A DNA stretch of 64,000 nt from Sphingomonas oligoaromativorans (GCF_011762195.1 NZ_JAASQK010000001.1:186001-250000); one strand, 5' to 3'; positions 8,446-17,650 are shown, numbered from the stretch's first letter. Notes: generated from the letters alone by a model not told the origin. Made by a program: numbers and translations.

Positions 8446-10686
8446 ATGCGCGCTTCGTTGTTCCTGACCACCGCCATCGCCTGCGCGCTGGCGAGCGCGG
8501 CCACCGCCGCCGCTCCCGAGGCTGCTCCCGCCATCAGCCCCACCGCGTGGAAGAACACCGCGCTCTCCGCCGATCAGCGCGCCGACCTGCTGGTGAAGGC
8601 GATGACCGAGGACGAGAAGCTGGTGGTCGTCACCGGCTATTTCGGCGTGCAGCAGGACTGGAACAAGTTCCGCTTCCCCGAGGCGCGGCTCCAGTCGGCG
8701 GGCTTCGTGCCGGGCGTGCCGCGCCTCGGCTTCACCCCGCAATGGCAGAGCGATGCCGGCAGCGGCGTCGCGACGCAGGGCGAGGCGACCCCGGCCCTGG
8801 AGCGCACCGCGCTGCCGTCGGGCATCCTCAGCGCCTCGACCTGGGATCCCGGGATGGCGGAGGCCGGCGGCCGCATGGTCGGCGCGGAGGCGCGCGCGTC
8901 GGGCTTCAACGTCCAGCTTGCCGGCGGCATCGATCTCGATCGCGAGCCCGGCAACGGCCGCAACTTCGAATATGGCGGCGAAGATCCGCTGCTCGCGGGC
9001 ACGATGGTGGGTGCCTTCATCAAGGGCATCCAGTCCAACAAGATCGTCACCACGATCAAGCATTATGCCTTCAACGATCAGGAGACGGGCCGCAACACGG
9101 TCGACGTCCATATCGATCCGACGGCGGCGCGCATGTCCGATCTGCTCGCCTTCCAGATCGCCATCGAGAAGGGCGATCCGGGCTCGGTGATGTGCTCCTA
9201 CAACCTCGTGAACGGCACGCACGCCTGCCAGAACGACTGGCTGCTCAACAAGGTGCTGAAGGGCGACTGGGGCTATAAGGGCTTCGTCATGTCGGATTGG
9301 GGCGCCCAGCATGACACGGTGAAGGATGCGCTGGGCGGGCTCGATCAGGAGACCGGCGTCTCGAAGGCCGACAATTATGTCTGGCGCGACAAGCTCAAGG
9401 CCGCGATCGCCGAAGGCAAGGTGCCGATGGCGGTGCTGGACGACAAGGTGCGCCGCATCGCCCGCGCGCTGATCGCGAGCGGCGCGATCGATCATCCGGT
9501 CGCCCTCGCGCCGATCGATTTCGCCGCCCATGCCAAGGTGTCGCAGGCCGATGCGGAAGCCGGCATCGTGCTGCTCAAGAATGAGGGCGGCATCCTGCCG
9601 CTCGCCGGTTCGGCGCGGAAGATCGCGGTGATCGGCGGCCATGCCGATGTCGGCGTGCTGTCGGGCGGCGGCTCGGCGCAGGTCTATTCGCCGGGGGGCA
9701 ATGCGGTGCGCGGGCTCGGGCCGAAGGCGTGGCCGGGGCCGATCGTCTATGACAAGTCCTCGCCGGTGGAGGCGCTCAAGGCCGAGCGGCCGGGTGCCGC
9801 GATCTCCTACAACGCCGGCACCGATCCGGCGGCGGCGGCCGCCGCGGCTAAGGGGGCGGATGTCGCCATCGTCTTCGTGACGCAATGGACGGCGGAGTCG
9901 CTCGATTTCCCGCTGACGCTGCCGAACGATCAGGATGCGCTGGTCGCGGCGGTGGCGGCGGCCAACCCCAACACCATCGTCGTGCTGGAGACGGGCGGCG
10001 CCGTGACGATGCCGTGGATCGACAGCGTGAAGGGCGTGGTCGAGGCCTGGTATCCCGGCACGCGCGGCGGCCCGGCGATCGCGCGGGTGCTGACCGGCGC
10101 GGTGAACCCGTCGGGCCATCTGCCGATCAGCTTTCCGCGTTCGGCCGAGCAGTTCCCCCGCGCCACGATCGCCGGCAAAGGCCTGCCCGAGAAGCAGGTG
10201 TTCGACGTCACCTACAGCGAGGGCGCGGCGGTCGGCTACAAATGGCTGGACAAGCAGGGCGCGACCCCGCTGTTCCCGTTCGGTCACGGCCTCAGCTACA
10301 CGAGCTTCGCGGGCGACGGCGTGTCGGCGAAGCTGGTCGGCGCGGACCTTCGGGTGAGCTTCCGCCTGCGCAACACCGGCAAGGTGGCGGGCGCGGATGT
10401 CGGCCAGATCTATGTGTCGCCTGTGGCGGGCGGCTGGGAGTCGGCCAAGCGGCTCGGCGGCTTCCGCAAGCTGACGCTCGCACCGGGGCAGGCGGAGGAG
10501 GCGACCGTCACGATCGATCCGCGTCTGCTCGCAACCTGGGACGAGGGGCGCCATGGCTGGCATGTCGCCGCCGGCCGCTATCGTGTGACGCTCGCCACTT
10601 CGGCGGCGGATCAGGGGGAGAGCGTGGAGGTGACGCTGCCCGAGCGCTGGCTCCCCGCAGGGCAGGGTGTGAAGGGCGGCGCCTGA
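8446..10686 (+). CDS. Secreted glycoside hydrolase family 3 (beta-glucosidase type)
   Basis: This exported enzyme hydrolyses terminal beta-linked sugars. Its 746 residues start with a cleavable signal (MRASLFLTTAIACALASA). The GH3 N-terminal barrel follows, with KHYAFNDQETGRN and the nucleophile Asp in VMSDWGAQ (D284). The GH3 C-terminal sandwich is at about 360-600, and a fibronectin-III-like domain closes the protein. ATG 8446 is chosen because GAGAGGA precedes it at proper spacing; another ATG lies 6 bases upstream. The 230-base leader contains a perfect operator-like dyad. The gene is convergent with the GH31 gene. Beta-glucosidase and beta-xylosidase cannot be told apart here. Confidence 0.9.
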   Translation: MRASLFLTTAIACALASAATAAAPEAAPAISPTAWKNTALSADQRADLLVKAMTEDEKLVVVTGYFGVQQDWNKFRFPEARLQSAGFVPGVPRLGFTPQWQSDAGSGVATQGEATPALERTALPSGILSASTWDPGMAEAGGRMVGAEARASGFNVQLAGGIDLDREPGNGRNFEYGGEDPLLAGTMVGAFIKGIQSNKIVTTIKHYAFNDQETGRNTVDVHIDPTAARMSDLLAFQIAIEKGDPGSVMCSYNLVNGTHACQNDWLLNKVLKGDWGYKGFVMSDWGAQHDTVKDALGGLDQETGVSKADNYVWRDKLKAAIAEGKVPMAVLDDKVRRIARALIASGAIDHPVALAPIDFAAHAKVSQADAEAGIVLLKNEGGILPLAGSARKIAVIGGHADVGVLSGGGSAQVYSPGGNAVRGLGPKAWPGPIVYDKSSPVEALKAERPGAAISYNAGTDPAAAAAAAKGADVAIVFVTQWTAESLDFPLTLPNDQDALVAAVAAANPNTIVVLETGGAVTMPWIDSVKGVVEAWYPGTRGGPAIARVLTGAVNPSGHLPISFPRSAEQFPRATIAGKGLPEKQVFDVTYSEGAAVGYKWLDKQGATPLFPFGHGLSYTSFAGDGVSAKLVGADLRVSFRLRNTGKVAGADVGQIYVSPVAGGWESAKRLGGFRKLTLAPGQAEEATVTIDPRLLATWDEGRHGWHVAAGRYRVTLATSAADQGESVEVTLPERWLPAGQGVKGGA

Positions 10687-10695
10687 GCGCCGCCC
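10674..10695. terminator. Perfect hairpin over the GH3 stop codon
   Basis: A 9-bp perfect stem, GGGCGGCGC paired with GCGCCGCCC, has a CTGA loop containing the GH3 TGA stop. It sits between the convergent GH3 and GH31 genes and could halt both transcripts. There is no U-run on either side, so Rho-independent termination is uncertain. Confidence 0.55.
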
Positions 10696-10703
10696 CTACG
10701 GCG

Positions 10704-13046
10704 TCACTCGCCCATGATGCGGAGGAGTGACGCCGGGGCCTGACCGGTCGGCAGGGTGCCCGTCGCCGTGAGGCGGCGGGCCTTGTCGTCCCAGTCGAGC
10801 GTGGCGGTCTTGCCCGCCCTGGTGCTGACGCCATCGTCGTCGAACAGCGTGAACCGCGCGTCGCGGCCCGGATAGACGCGGATTTCCTCCAGCGGCTGCT
10901 TGTTCATCGTGCTCGGCACCTGCGCGCCCATCGGCACGATCGAGCCGGCGCGGACATAGAGCGGGATGCGGTCGATCGGCGCCGCCGCCTCGATCCACTG
11001 GCCGCCGGCGATGCGCTTGTTGGTCCACCAGTCATACCAGTCGCTGCCGGTCGGCAGATAGACCTTGCGGGCTGTCACGCCCTGATCGGTGACGGGCGCC
11101 ACGAGGAAGGCCGAACCCAGCATATATTCGTCGCCGATATTGGCGACCGCCGGGTCGTTCGGGAAATCCATGAACAGCGCGCGCATGAAGGGCGTGCCGG
11201 TCTCGCTGGTGTGATGGCCGAGGCTGTAGAGATAGGGGATCAGCGCGTAGCGCAGGCGCAGGAACTTCTCCAGCACCGGCTCCGCCGCCTTGCCGTAGGA
11301 CCAGAGCGCCGTCGCCGGGCGCTGGCCGTGGATGCGCAGCGTCGGGGTGAAGGTGTTGTATTCGAACCAGCGGGTGAACAGCTCCGGGTAATCCGGGTAA
11401 TCCGGGTAGTTCGGGTTCGCGGCATCCGATCCGGCCGGATCGAGCAGCAGCGGGCGCTCGGGCGTGTGCGCGCCGGGGGTCTGCCAGCCGCCGGTGTCGC
11501 TGCCCCAATAAGCGAGGCCGGTGGCGGTGAAGTTCAGGCCGGTCGGCACCTGGCGCTTCAGCGCCTCCCAGCTCGAATCGACGTCCGACGACCAGAACAG
11601 GCAGCCGTTGCGCTGCGCGCCCAGATAGGCGGCGCGGCACAGGATCAGGTTGCGGAAGCCGGGGCGATCCTTGGCCGATCCTTCCGCCACGCTGCTGGTG
11701 TGGAGCAGCGGGAAGAGGTTGTGATAACGATCGCCCGAACCGATCGAATAGAAGGCGCCGTCCGGCACCAGATCGGGCTCGGTCTCGTCGAGCCAGAACC
11801 AGTCGAATCCCTTGGACGCGATATTGTCGCGGATCTTGCCCCAGAACCACTGGCGGGCCTCAGGATTGGTCGCGTCGAGCAGCGCTCCGGCGCGGTCCGA
11901 TCGGATCGCGAGGCCGTCGATCGGGTTGCCGTCCTTATCGTGGAGCAGCCATTCCTTCGAGGCGAGGAAGTTGAAGTAGCGCGATTCCTTCTCGAAGCGC
12001 GGCCACACCGAGATGATCGAGTGCATCCCCATCGCGTGCAGCTTGGCGTTCATGCCGGCGGGGTCGGGAAAGGCGGTGGGATCGATGTCGAGCTGGCCCA
12101 TCCGCGTCCAGTAGAACCAGTCGAGCACCATCACGTCGAGCGGCAGCTTGCGCTGGCGATACCCTTCCGCGACCGACATCAGTTCGGCCTGGGTTTCGTA
12201 GCGGGCCTTGCTCTGGATGAGGCCGAAGGCGGCCTTGGGCGGCAGCGGGGTCGGGCCGGTCAGCCTGGCGTAGCCGGCGGTGAGATCGTCGCTGGTCGGG
12301 CCGGTGACGACGAAGAAGGAGACGCGCTCGCCCACTTCCGAGGTGATGTGCGTCCGGCCGTTGAGCCCGGCGGACACCGTGGTCGCGGCCGGATTGTCCC
12401 ACAGGATGCCGTAGCCCTTGCTGGAGAGCAGATAGGGCACGCAGACCGTCTCGCCGGCGGGCGCGTCGTAATTGTGGCGGCAATCGATGGTGCGGCCGCG
12501 CAGATCGAGGATGCCCTCCTGATTCTGGCCGAGGCCGTAGAAATGCTCGTCCGGCGTTGTCGAGAAGCTGGCGCCGACCCGGAAGGTCTTCTCGCCGTTG
12601 ACGGTGTGGGGCGCCATGTCCCAGCCGTTCATGGTGACGATCGGCTTGCCGTCCGCGCCCTTGATGATGACGGTCGCGCCGGGGAGAGCGGGCGCGAAAT
12701 AGCGCTGCATCTGGGTCGGCGGCGTCGGCTGCGGCCCGGTGGCCACGGTGACGTTGAGCTTCGAGGAGGCGAAGACGTCGCCGCTCGCGTCGGTCGAGTG
12801 GGTCCAGCCCGTGGCGTCGGCATGGGCGGAGACGCCGTAGCCGGGCTTCCCGGCCGAGAGCGACTCGTCGGTGGCGATCGTCACGCGGACGATGTTGGCG
12901 GCATAGGGCTCGACCGAGACGAACGCGCCATAGCGATCGACAGTGGCCATCGGAGCCGCCAGCGCGGCGGTGGAAAGGCCGATAGCGCTAACAGCCGTCG
13001 TCAAACTCAGCCAGCGGAGGCGGCGTGTCGTCTCTTTCATGGTCAT
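10704..13046 (-). CDS. Secreted glycoside hydrolase family 31 (alpha-glucosidase/alpha-xylosidase type)
   Basis: A 780-residue exported retaining hydrolase. The signal peptide ends near AALAAPM. An N-terminal galactose-mutarotase-like domain (about 45-260) precedes the (beta/alpha)8 catalytic barrel, with PPKAAFGLIQSK at its entrance and the nucleophile Asp in FWLDETEPD (D420). The acid/base region is around GCLFWSSDVDSSW. The C-terminal beta domains include YDWWTNKRIAGGQ and a DUF5110-like end. WLDETEP rather than WMDMNEP places it in the bacterial periplasmic branch that includes alpha-xylosidases and transglucosylases, so the substrate is open. It is convergent with GH3, and the pair may digest the same oligosaccharides. 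Confidence 0.9.
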   Translation of the reverse strand: MTMKETTRRLRWLSLTTAVSAIGLSTAALAAPMATVDRYGAFVSVEPYAANIVRVTIATDESLSAGKPGYGVSAHADATGWTHSTDASGDVFASSKLNVTVATGPQPTPPTQMQRYFAPALPGATVIIKGADGKPIVTMNGWDMAPHTVNGEKTFRVGASFSTTPDEHFYGLGQNQEGILDLRGRTIDCRHNYDAPAGETVCVPYLLSSKGYGILWDNPAATTVSAGLNGRTHITSEVGERVSFFVVTGPTSDDLTAGYARLTGPTPLPPKAAFGLIQSKARYETQAELMSVAEGYRQRKLPLDVMVLDWFYWTRMGQLDIDPTAFPDPAGMNAKLHAMGMHSIISVWPRFEKESRYFNFLASKEWLLHDKDGNPIDGLAIRSDRAGALLDATNPEARQWFWGKIRDNIASKGFDWFWLDETEPDLVPDGAFYSIGSGDRYHNLFPLLHTSSVAEGSAKDRPGFRNLILCRAAYLGAQRNGCLFWSSDVDSSWEALKRQVPTGLNFTATGLAYWGSDTGGWQTPGAHTPERPLLLDPAGSDAANPNYPDYPDYPELFTRWFEYNTFTPTLRIHGQRPATALWSYGKAAEPVLEKFLRLRYALIPYLYSLGHHTSETGTPFMRALFMDFPNDPAVANIGDEYMLGSAFLVAPVTDQGVTARKVYLPTGSDWYDWWTNKRIAGGQWIEAAAPIDRIPLYVRAGSIVPMGAQVPSTMNKQPLEEIRVYPGRDARFTLFDDDGVSTRAGKTATLDWDDKARRLTATGTLPTGQAPASLLRIMGE

Positions 13047-13167
13047 CCTTGGGCTCGTTGAGGCTCACTTCGCCAAATATCGCATTTATCAGAGAATGCG
13101 AGGCAGAAGGGCCGCGACCTTCGGATGGGTTGCACCGGATCGAGGGAGCCGGCGCGGTTCGGCGGGC

Positions 13168-14715
13168 TTAACGGGCGTCGTTGCGGGCGGCCGCGAGAGC
13201 GCGATCACGCTCGGCAAAGGCATGTTCGCGAACCCGCTCGGCGGTCGCCAGCGCACGCTCGCGCTGGGCCTCGGCCTGGGCGAGGGCGCGATCCCGTTCC
13301 GCGTCGGCCATGGCCAGCGCCTGTTCGCGCCGCGCCTCGGCCTGCTCCCGCGCGCGCTCGGCGGCGGAGAGCGCGCGGTCCCGCTCGCCCATCGCGTCGC
13401 TGACGATCTTGTCGATGTCCCGCCCGCACAGCGCGAGTGTCTGCCAGTCGGCGGTTTCGGAGACGGGCATTCCCTGCGCGCCGCAGGTGGCGGCCATCGC
13501 GTGGCGGGTGGAGGCGATCTGCTCCCGCGCCATCATGGGCTCGACCGGGCGGACGGGATGCGCCACGCGGGCGAGGGCGGCGGCACGGTGGGCCTCGGCG
13601 ACTTCGCGATGGCCTTCCGCGGCTTCGCGGCGTGCTTCGGCGGCCTCGCGGCGGCCTTCCTCGGCGGCGCGGCGCGCTTCCTGACGCGCCTGTTCGGCGT
13701 CGGCGCGGATCTGGGCGATGTCGGCCTGCGAGAGGATGGCGGGCTCGGAGACGTTCGCCTCGCCCGAGGCGGTGACCAGCAGCCCGGCGCCGATCGCACC
13801 CAGCGCCAGCACACCACCCAGCCACAGCCGGGCCGAGCCGATCGGCCGGCGCGCCATCGTCTGGAGGCGGCGCTTCAGCTCGGCCTTGTGGCTGAGCGCA
13901 CAGGCCACGCCCGGCATCCGGGCGGACACGGACTTGAGGACGGCGCTGCCATAGGCATGGCGCTCGGCGGCGCTGACGCCCGCCAGCACGGTGGCGTCGC
14001 AGGCCAGCTCCTGATCGGCGCGGAACAGCCGATAGGCCTTGTGCGCCAGCGGGTTCCACCAGTGGAGCGCCAGCACGAAGAGCGCGACCAGATTGGCGAG
14101 GATGTCGTTACGGTCATGATGCGCGCCCTCGTGCAGCAGAGCGAGGCGCCGCTCGGCCGGGCTGTAGCGTTGCATGAAGTCGGCGGGCAGGAAGATGCGG
14201 CGCTTGAGGACACCGGCCGCGACCGGGCCGTCCACCTGCCCGGTGACGAGGATGTCGACCCCGCACTCGCGGGTCAGCAATACGGCCGAGCGCATCGCAT
14301 GGCGCAGGAAGCCGAAATAGCGCAGCATCTGCCAGCCGAACCACAGCGCCGCGCCGCCCAGCCAGAATGCGATCAGCATCTCGGCATAGGGCAGGTGATA
14401 CGGCGCGACGACGGGCGGCAGCGATGGAAGCGGCGCCATCGGGGCGAGCGAGATGGTCGGATCGGCGACGATCTTCACGGCGCTCGGATGATCGGCCAGC
14501 CCGACGAGCTTATATTGGTGGCCGATATGGAACACGGGCACATAGAGCGTCCGCCAGCCCGGCAGCGATGGCATCAGGAAGCGCAGCGCGGGCAACGCCC
14601 ACAGCCAGTAGGCCATGCGCGGCCCGAAGGCGGCGGCCGCCGGCTTGCGCAGCGCCAGCACGAGCAGCGCCAGCAGGGTGGTGGCGATCAGGGTCTGAAG
14701 GGTCCACTCGGTCAC
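13168..14715 (-). CDS. BlaR1-like M56 membrane metalloprotease with coiled-coil C-terminus
   Basis: A 515-residue membrane protein. Hydrophobic helices lie at about 5-22, 32-48, 112-136 and 205-220, with another at 297-316. The M56 zinc site HEGAH (195-199) and downstream ligand ELACD (E236) are present. In BlaR1/MecR1, this protease relays an external signal by inactivating the partner BlaI-type repressor. The C-terminal penicillin-sensing domain is absent. It is replaced by about 195 residues rich in A, E, R and Q in heptad-like runs, at about 325-380 and 440-515, around a short segment with two cysteines. The start GTG overlaps the blaI-like stop as GTGA, so the two form an operon. The ligand is unknown. 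Confidence 0.88.
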   Translation of the reverse strand: MTEWTLQTLIATTLLALLVLALRKPAAAAFGPRMAYWLWALPALRFLMPSLPGWRTLYVPVFHIGHQYKLVGLADHPSAVKIVADPTISLAPMAPLPSLPPVVAPYHLPYAEMLIAFWLGGAALWFGWQMLRYFGFLRHAMRSAVLLTRECGVDILVTGQVDGPVAAGVLKRRIFLPADFMQRYSPAERRLALLHEGAHHDRNDILANLVALFVLALHWWNPLAHKAYRLFRADQELACDATVLAGVSAAERHAYGSAVLKSVSARMPGVACALSHKAELKRRLQTMARRPIGSARLWLGGVLALGAIGAGLLVTASGEANVSEPAILSQADIAQIRADAEQARQEARRAAEEGRREAAEARREAAEGHREVAEAHRAAALARVAHPVRPVEPMMAREQIASTRHAMAATCGAQGMPVSETADWQTLALCGRDIDKIVSDAMGERDRALSAAERAREQAEARREQALAMADAERDRALAQAEAQRERALATAERVREHAFAERDRALAAARNDAR

Positions 14716-15098
14716 GGGCGCAGCTCCTTGAGGAGGGCTTCCAGCTCGGCGATGTCGTCGGGGGTGAGGCCGTCGCCCTCGGCGAGGTGGGCGACCAGCG
14801 GCGCGGCGCGGCCGCCGAAGAGGCGGTCCACCAACCGGCGGGACTCGCCCGCCACATAGCGTTCGCGCGCCACCGCGGGGCGATAGAGATAGCGGCGGCC
14901 GTCTTCCTCATGCGCCAGCACGCCCTTGGCGAGCAGCCGGCCGAGCATGGTCTTCACCGTCCGGTCGCTCCATTCGCGGGAGGCGTCGATGCGTTCCGTC
15001 ACTTCGGCGGCGGTGAGCGGCTCGTTAGCCGACCACAGCGCCTCCATCACGACAAGCTCCGCTTCGCTGATCCGCTCGGACACCGGGCACGACTCCAT
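14712..15098 (-). CDS. BlaI/MecI/CopY-family transcriptional repressor
   Basis: A 128-residue winged-helix repressor. The family N-terminus ISEAELVVMEALW is followed by the recognition region TAAEVTERI and DRTVKTMLGRLLAKG, then the wing HEEDGRRYLYRP. The C-terminal helices should mediate dimerisation and contain the site cleaved after M56 activation. It precedes the M56 gene with a 4-base overlap. Two TACA/TGTA-type dyads lie within 40 bases upstream of its ATG, so autorepression is likely. Confidence 0.92.
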   Translation of the reverse strand: MESCPVSERISEAELVVMEALWSANEPLTAAEVTERIDASREWSDRTVKTMLGRLLAKGVLAHEEDGRRYLYRPAVARERYVAGESRRLVDRLFGGRAAPLVAHLAEGDGLTPDDIAELEALLKELRP

Positions 15099-15102
15099 CG
15101 AT

Positions 15103-15137
15103 TACAGGTGTAGTCGTATATGACTACGGATGTAGTC
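15103..15137. promoter_or_regulatory. Two BlaI-type operators upstream of the repressor gene
   Basis: TACAGGTGTA (15103-15112) fits the TACANNTGTA operator core of BlaI/MecI repressors. GACTACGGATGTAGTC (15122-15137) is a perfect 16-base dyad with a closely related core. Their centres are 22 bases apart, about two helical turns, so two dimers would bind on the same face. The nearer site ends only 4 bases before the start codon, so binding should block transcription of the repressor and M56 genes. Confidence 0.75.
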
Positions 15138-15242
15138 GTCAAGTCCGGCGGGAGAGGCGTCGTTCCATCTGGCGTTCGCCTTCCACCTGTTGCATAGGAG
15201 CCCGCGAAGGGCGCTCCGGCGCCGTTCCAGCCGAGCGGCTGC

Positions 15243-15327
15243 GCGGGCGTGGTGAAATTGGTAGACGCGCCGGACTCAAAATCCGGTTCCGCAAGGAGTG
15301 TCGGTTCGAGCCCGACCGCCCGCACCA
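15243..15327 (+). tRNA. tRNA-Leu (anticodon CAA)
   Basis: An 85-base tRNA including an encoded CCA end. The acceptor arms GCGGGCG and CGCCCGC pair fully. The anticodon loop CTCAAAA gives anticodon CAA, and the long variable arm between the anticodon and T arms is typical of leucine tRNA. The T loop GGTTCGAGCCC is canonical. Confidence 0.96.
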
Positions 15328-15330
15328 TCG

Positions 15331-15354
15331 GCCGACCGGGAGTCGGCGCCTTTT
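15331..15354 (+). terminator. Terminator after tRNA-Leu
   Basis: A GCCGAC/GTCGGC stem with a 5-base loop, then GCC and four Ts, starts 3 bases after the tRNA CCA end. Confidence 0.65.
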
Positions 15355-15769
15355 CCTTGTTCCTGTCACCCTAAGCCGATGGTCGAACCGTGCCTGTCCT
15401 GACGGGCGCGGTAAACGGTCTGTTAACGTCATGGGCTCACAGTCCCTGCCGAAGAGGGTGGCGGTTTGCGAAGATCTGCCCTTGCCCCTCGAACAAGTCG
15501 CCAAGTCGGCTTGTGTATCGGTTCGTTGCGTATGTGTCCTTTGCGGAACGGCGGCGGAATGGGATCATGACGATGACATGACCGAACTGCGCGACGAGGC
15601 GTGTTCTGCTTGGCCCTGTCGTGCGGCGGAAGGGTTGCAATCTGCAACGTGGGGCTTAGGCGATCCCTGCCTTCGCGCGAACGAGTCGCGGGGTGCGGCG
15701 GCGATGGCCCTTCCGGGCCGATGGTCCTGATCGTTGCCGCGGATTTCAACGGAATCGAGGATCGGAACG
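15355..15769. other. Intergenic stretch without a recognisable gene
   Basis: About 415 bases between the tRNA-Leu terminator and the CAP-domain gene. A 99-codon + strand frame (15431-15730) crosses it, but its composition (Cys/Trp-rich, no conserved pattern) and lack of a ribosome site argue against coding. No repeat or clear hairpin was seen. The promoter of the CAP-domain gene is presumably in the last 150 bases. Confidence 0.5.
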
Positions 15770-16285
15770 ATGCGCTCTGGCTTCGTGCTGGCGGTGTTGG
15801 TGGCTGCGCTCCCTTCGGCGCCGGCCTTTTCGATGGGGATGACGCTCGGCGAGCGGGCGACCGTGCTTGCCGCGCACAACAGCGAGCGCGCCGCCGTCGG
15901 CGTGGGGCCGATCCAGTGGAGCGCGAAGCTCGCCGCCGATGCCGAGCGCTGGGCCGTACACCTCGCGCGCATCAACACCATGATCCATTACGGATCGATG
16001 GGCGAACCCGACAACGGGGAGGGGGAGAACCTCTTCATGGGCACCGCCCGCGCCTATCGGGTGGACCAGATGATCGGATATTGGTCCGACGAAAAGCGCG
16101 TCTTCCGCCGCGTCCGCCGCTGGGACCAGAATGGCCGGACGTTCGAGGCGGTGGGCCACTACACCCAGATGGTTTGGCGCGACACGCGCGAGGTGGGCTG
16201 CGCGATCGCCAGCAATTCCCAATATGACTTCCTCGTCTGCCGCTATGCCCGCCCCGGCAACGTGCTGGGGAGCCGCCCCTTTTAA
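15770..16285 (+). CDS. Secreted CAP-domain (SCP/PR1-like) protein
   Basis: A 171-residue exported protein. A signal peptide (MRSGFVLAVLVAALPSAPAFS) precedes a single CAP domain, with HNSERAAVGV, a GENLF motif and GHYTQMVWRDTREVGCAI. These include the conserved His and Glu residues and the C-terminal Cys-containing strands. Bacterial CAP proteins are extracytoplasmic, and their roles are mostly unknown. ATG 15770 is preferred over an in-frame ATG 36 bases upstream, because it places the signal sequence at the N-terminus. Confidence 0.88.
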   Translation: MRSGFVLAVLVAALPSAPAFSMGMTLGERATVLAAHNSERAAVGVGPIQWSAKLAADAERWAVHLARINTMIHYGSMGEPDNGEGENLFMGTARAYRVDQMIGYWSDEKRVFRRVRRWDQNGRTFEAVGHYTQMVWRDTREVGCAIASNSQYDFLVCRYARPGNVLGSRPF

Positions 16286-16372
16286 GTCTCGCGCCGACAT
16301 CGCGAAGCCCGGCCGGTCGTGCTAAGCGCGGACAGGCGGCCGGGCGGCTGGCGGTGGAGCAAGGCGGCGGTG

Positions 16373-17650
16373 ATGGGGCAGTCCAAGGCGGACGGCGTGA
16401 CGAACGACAATGGGGACGCGGGCGAATTGCCCGACCTCACGGCGTCCGCGCCCGCGCCGGAACCCGCGCCTTCCGTCGCCGAATCGAAGGCGACCGCCGC
16501 GGCGGCCGAGGGCGGCTATCATCGCGACCGGCTGCTCGCCTCGATCGCGCTCGCGCTGGGGCTGGGCCTCGCGCTGGCGCTGCCCTTCGCGCTCCGGGCG
16601 GGGGCGGAGTTCTTCCTGCCCGTCACCGCCGCGCTGGTGATCGCGATCGCGCTGGTGCCGCCGCTCGAATGGCTGGAGCGGCGCGGCGTGCCGTCGGGGC
16701 TGGCGGCCTTCTTCTGCCTGATCTTCTTCCTTGGCATCGCCAATGTCGCGATCGCGGCGATCGTCGTGCCGGCGAGCAACTGGGTCTCGCTGCTGCCCCA
16801 GCGGCTGGGCCGCATCCGCACCACGGTGCGCCCGCTGGTCGACGTCTATTCGAGCCTGAACCGATCGATCAACGAGATGGCCAACACCATCGCGCTCCAC
16901 AAGGCGGCGCACGCCCGCACGGTGACGATCGAGACGCCCAACTCCCTGCTCTCGCTGCTGACCACCTCGGCACCGTTCGCGATCATCCAGATCTTCTTCG
17001 CGATGCTGGTGATCTATTTCTTCCTCGCCGGATGGACGCGGGCGCGCCGCCACACCATCACCAGCCGCGCCACCTTCGACAGCGCCATGACGCTGGCGCG
17101 CGTGATCCAGGACGTGGTCGACGCGACATCCCGCTACATCGCCACCATCACCACCATCAACGTGACGCTGGGGCTGATCGTGGCGGGGGCCGTCTACCTG
17201 CTCGGCCTGCCGACGCCGCTGATGTGGGGCGGGCTGGTCGCGCTGCTCAACTATGTGCCCTATCTCGGGCCGATCGCGGCCGCCGCGCTGCTCGGGCTGG
17301 GCGGGCTCATGACCTTCGCCGATCCCTGGGCCGCCGCGATGCCGCCGCTGATCTTCGTCGGGCTCCACCTGATCGAGGCGAACATCGTCACGCCGATGAT
17401 CGTGGGCCGGAAACTGACGCTCAGCCCGCTGCTGATCCTCGTCGCGCTCAGCTTCTGGGGCTGGGTGTGGGGCACGGTGGGCGCGGTGCTGGCGGTGCCG
17501 CTGCTCATCATCATCCACACCGTGCTCGATACGGCGGGCAGGCCGGATATCGCGGGTTTCCTGTTCGAGCGCGGCACGCTGGCGGGGCGGGCGAAGAAAG
17601 ATTGGGACGGGGCCAACTCGGCCGTTGACAGGGTGGGGAGCGTCCCTTAG
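16373..17650 (+). CDS. AI-2E family permease (PerM/TqsA-like)
   Basis: A 425-residue polytopic inner-membrane protein of the AI-2E family. Members export small molecules, and some act as Na+/H+ antiporters or AI-2 exporters. A 55-residue polar N-terminus rich in Ala, Pro and Glu precedes paired membrane helices. The family core GLPTPLMWGGLVALLNYVPYLG and the later LSPLLILVALSFWGWVWG segment are clear. The start ATG at 16373 follows a purine-rich site; a GTG start 54 bases upstream is also in frame. The substrate is not assignable. Confidence 0.88.
   Translation: MGQSKADGVTNDNGDAGELPDLTASAPAPEPAPSVAESKATAAAAEGGYHRDRLLASIALALGLGLALALPFALRAGAEFFLPVTAALVIAIALVPPLEWLERRGVPSGLAAFFCLIFFLGIANVAIAAIVVPASNWVSLLPQRLGRIRTTVRPLVDVYSSLNRSINEMANTIALHKAAHARTVTIETPNSLLSLLTTSAPFAIIQIFFAMLVIYFFLAGWTRARRHTITSRATFDSAMTLARVIQDVVDATSRYIATITTINVTLGLIVAGAVYLLGLPTPLMWGGLVALLNYVPYLGPIAAAALLGLGGLMTFADPWAAAMPPLIFVGLHLIEANIVTPMIVGRKLTLSPLLILVALSFWGWVWGTVGAVLAVPLLIIIHTVLDTAGRPDIAGFLFERGTLAGRAKKDWDGANSAVDRVGSVP

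Noticed and set aside
15047-15328. Minus-strand ORF MVRAVGLEPTLLAEPDFESG
   Set aside because: It is antisense to tRNA-Leu and overlaps the BlaI operators; the same peptide is a familiar tRNA-derived artefact.
15431-15730. 99-codon + strand ORF between tRNA-Leu and the CAP-domain gene
   Set aside because: No ribosome site, no conserved pattern, unusual Cys/Trp content; considered non-coding.
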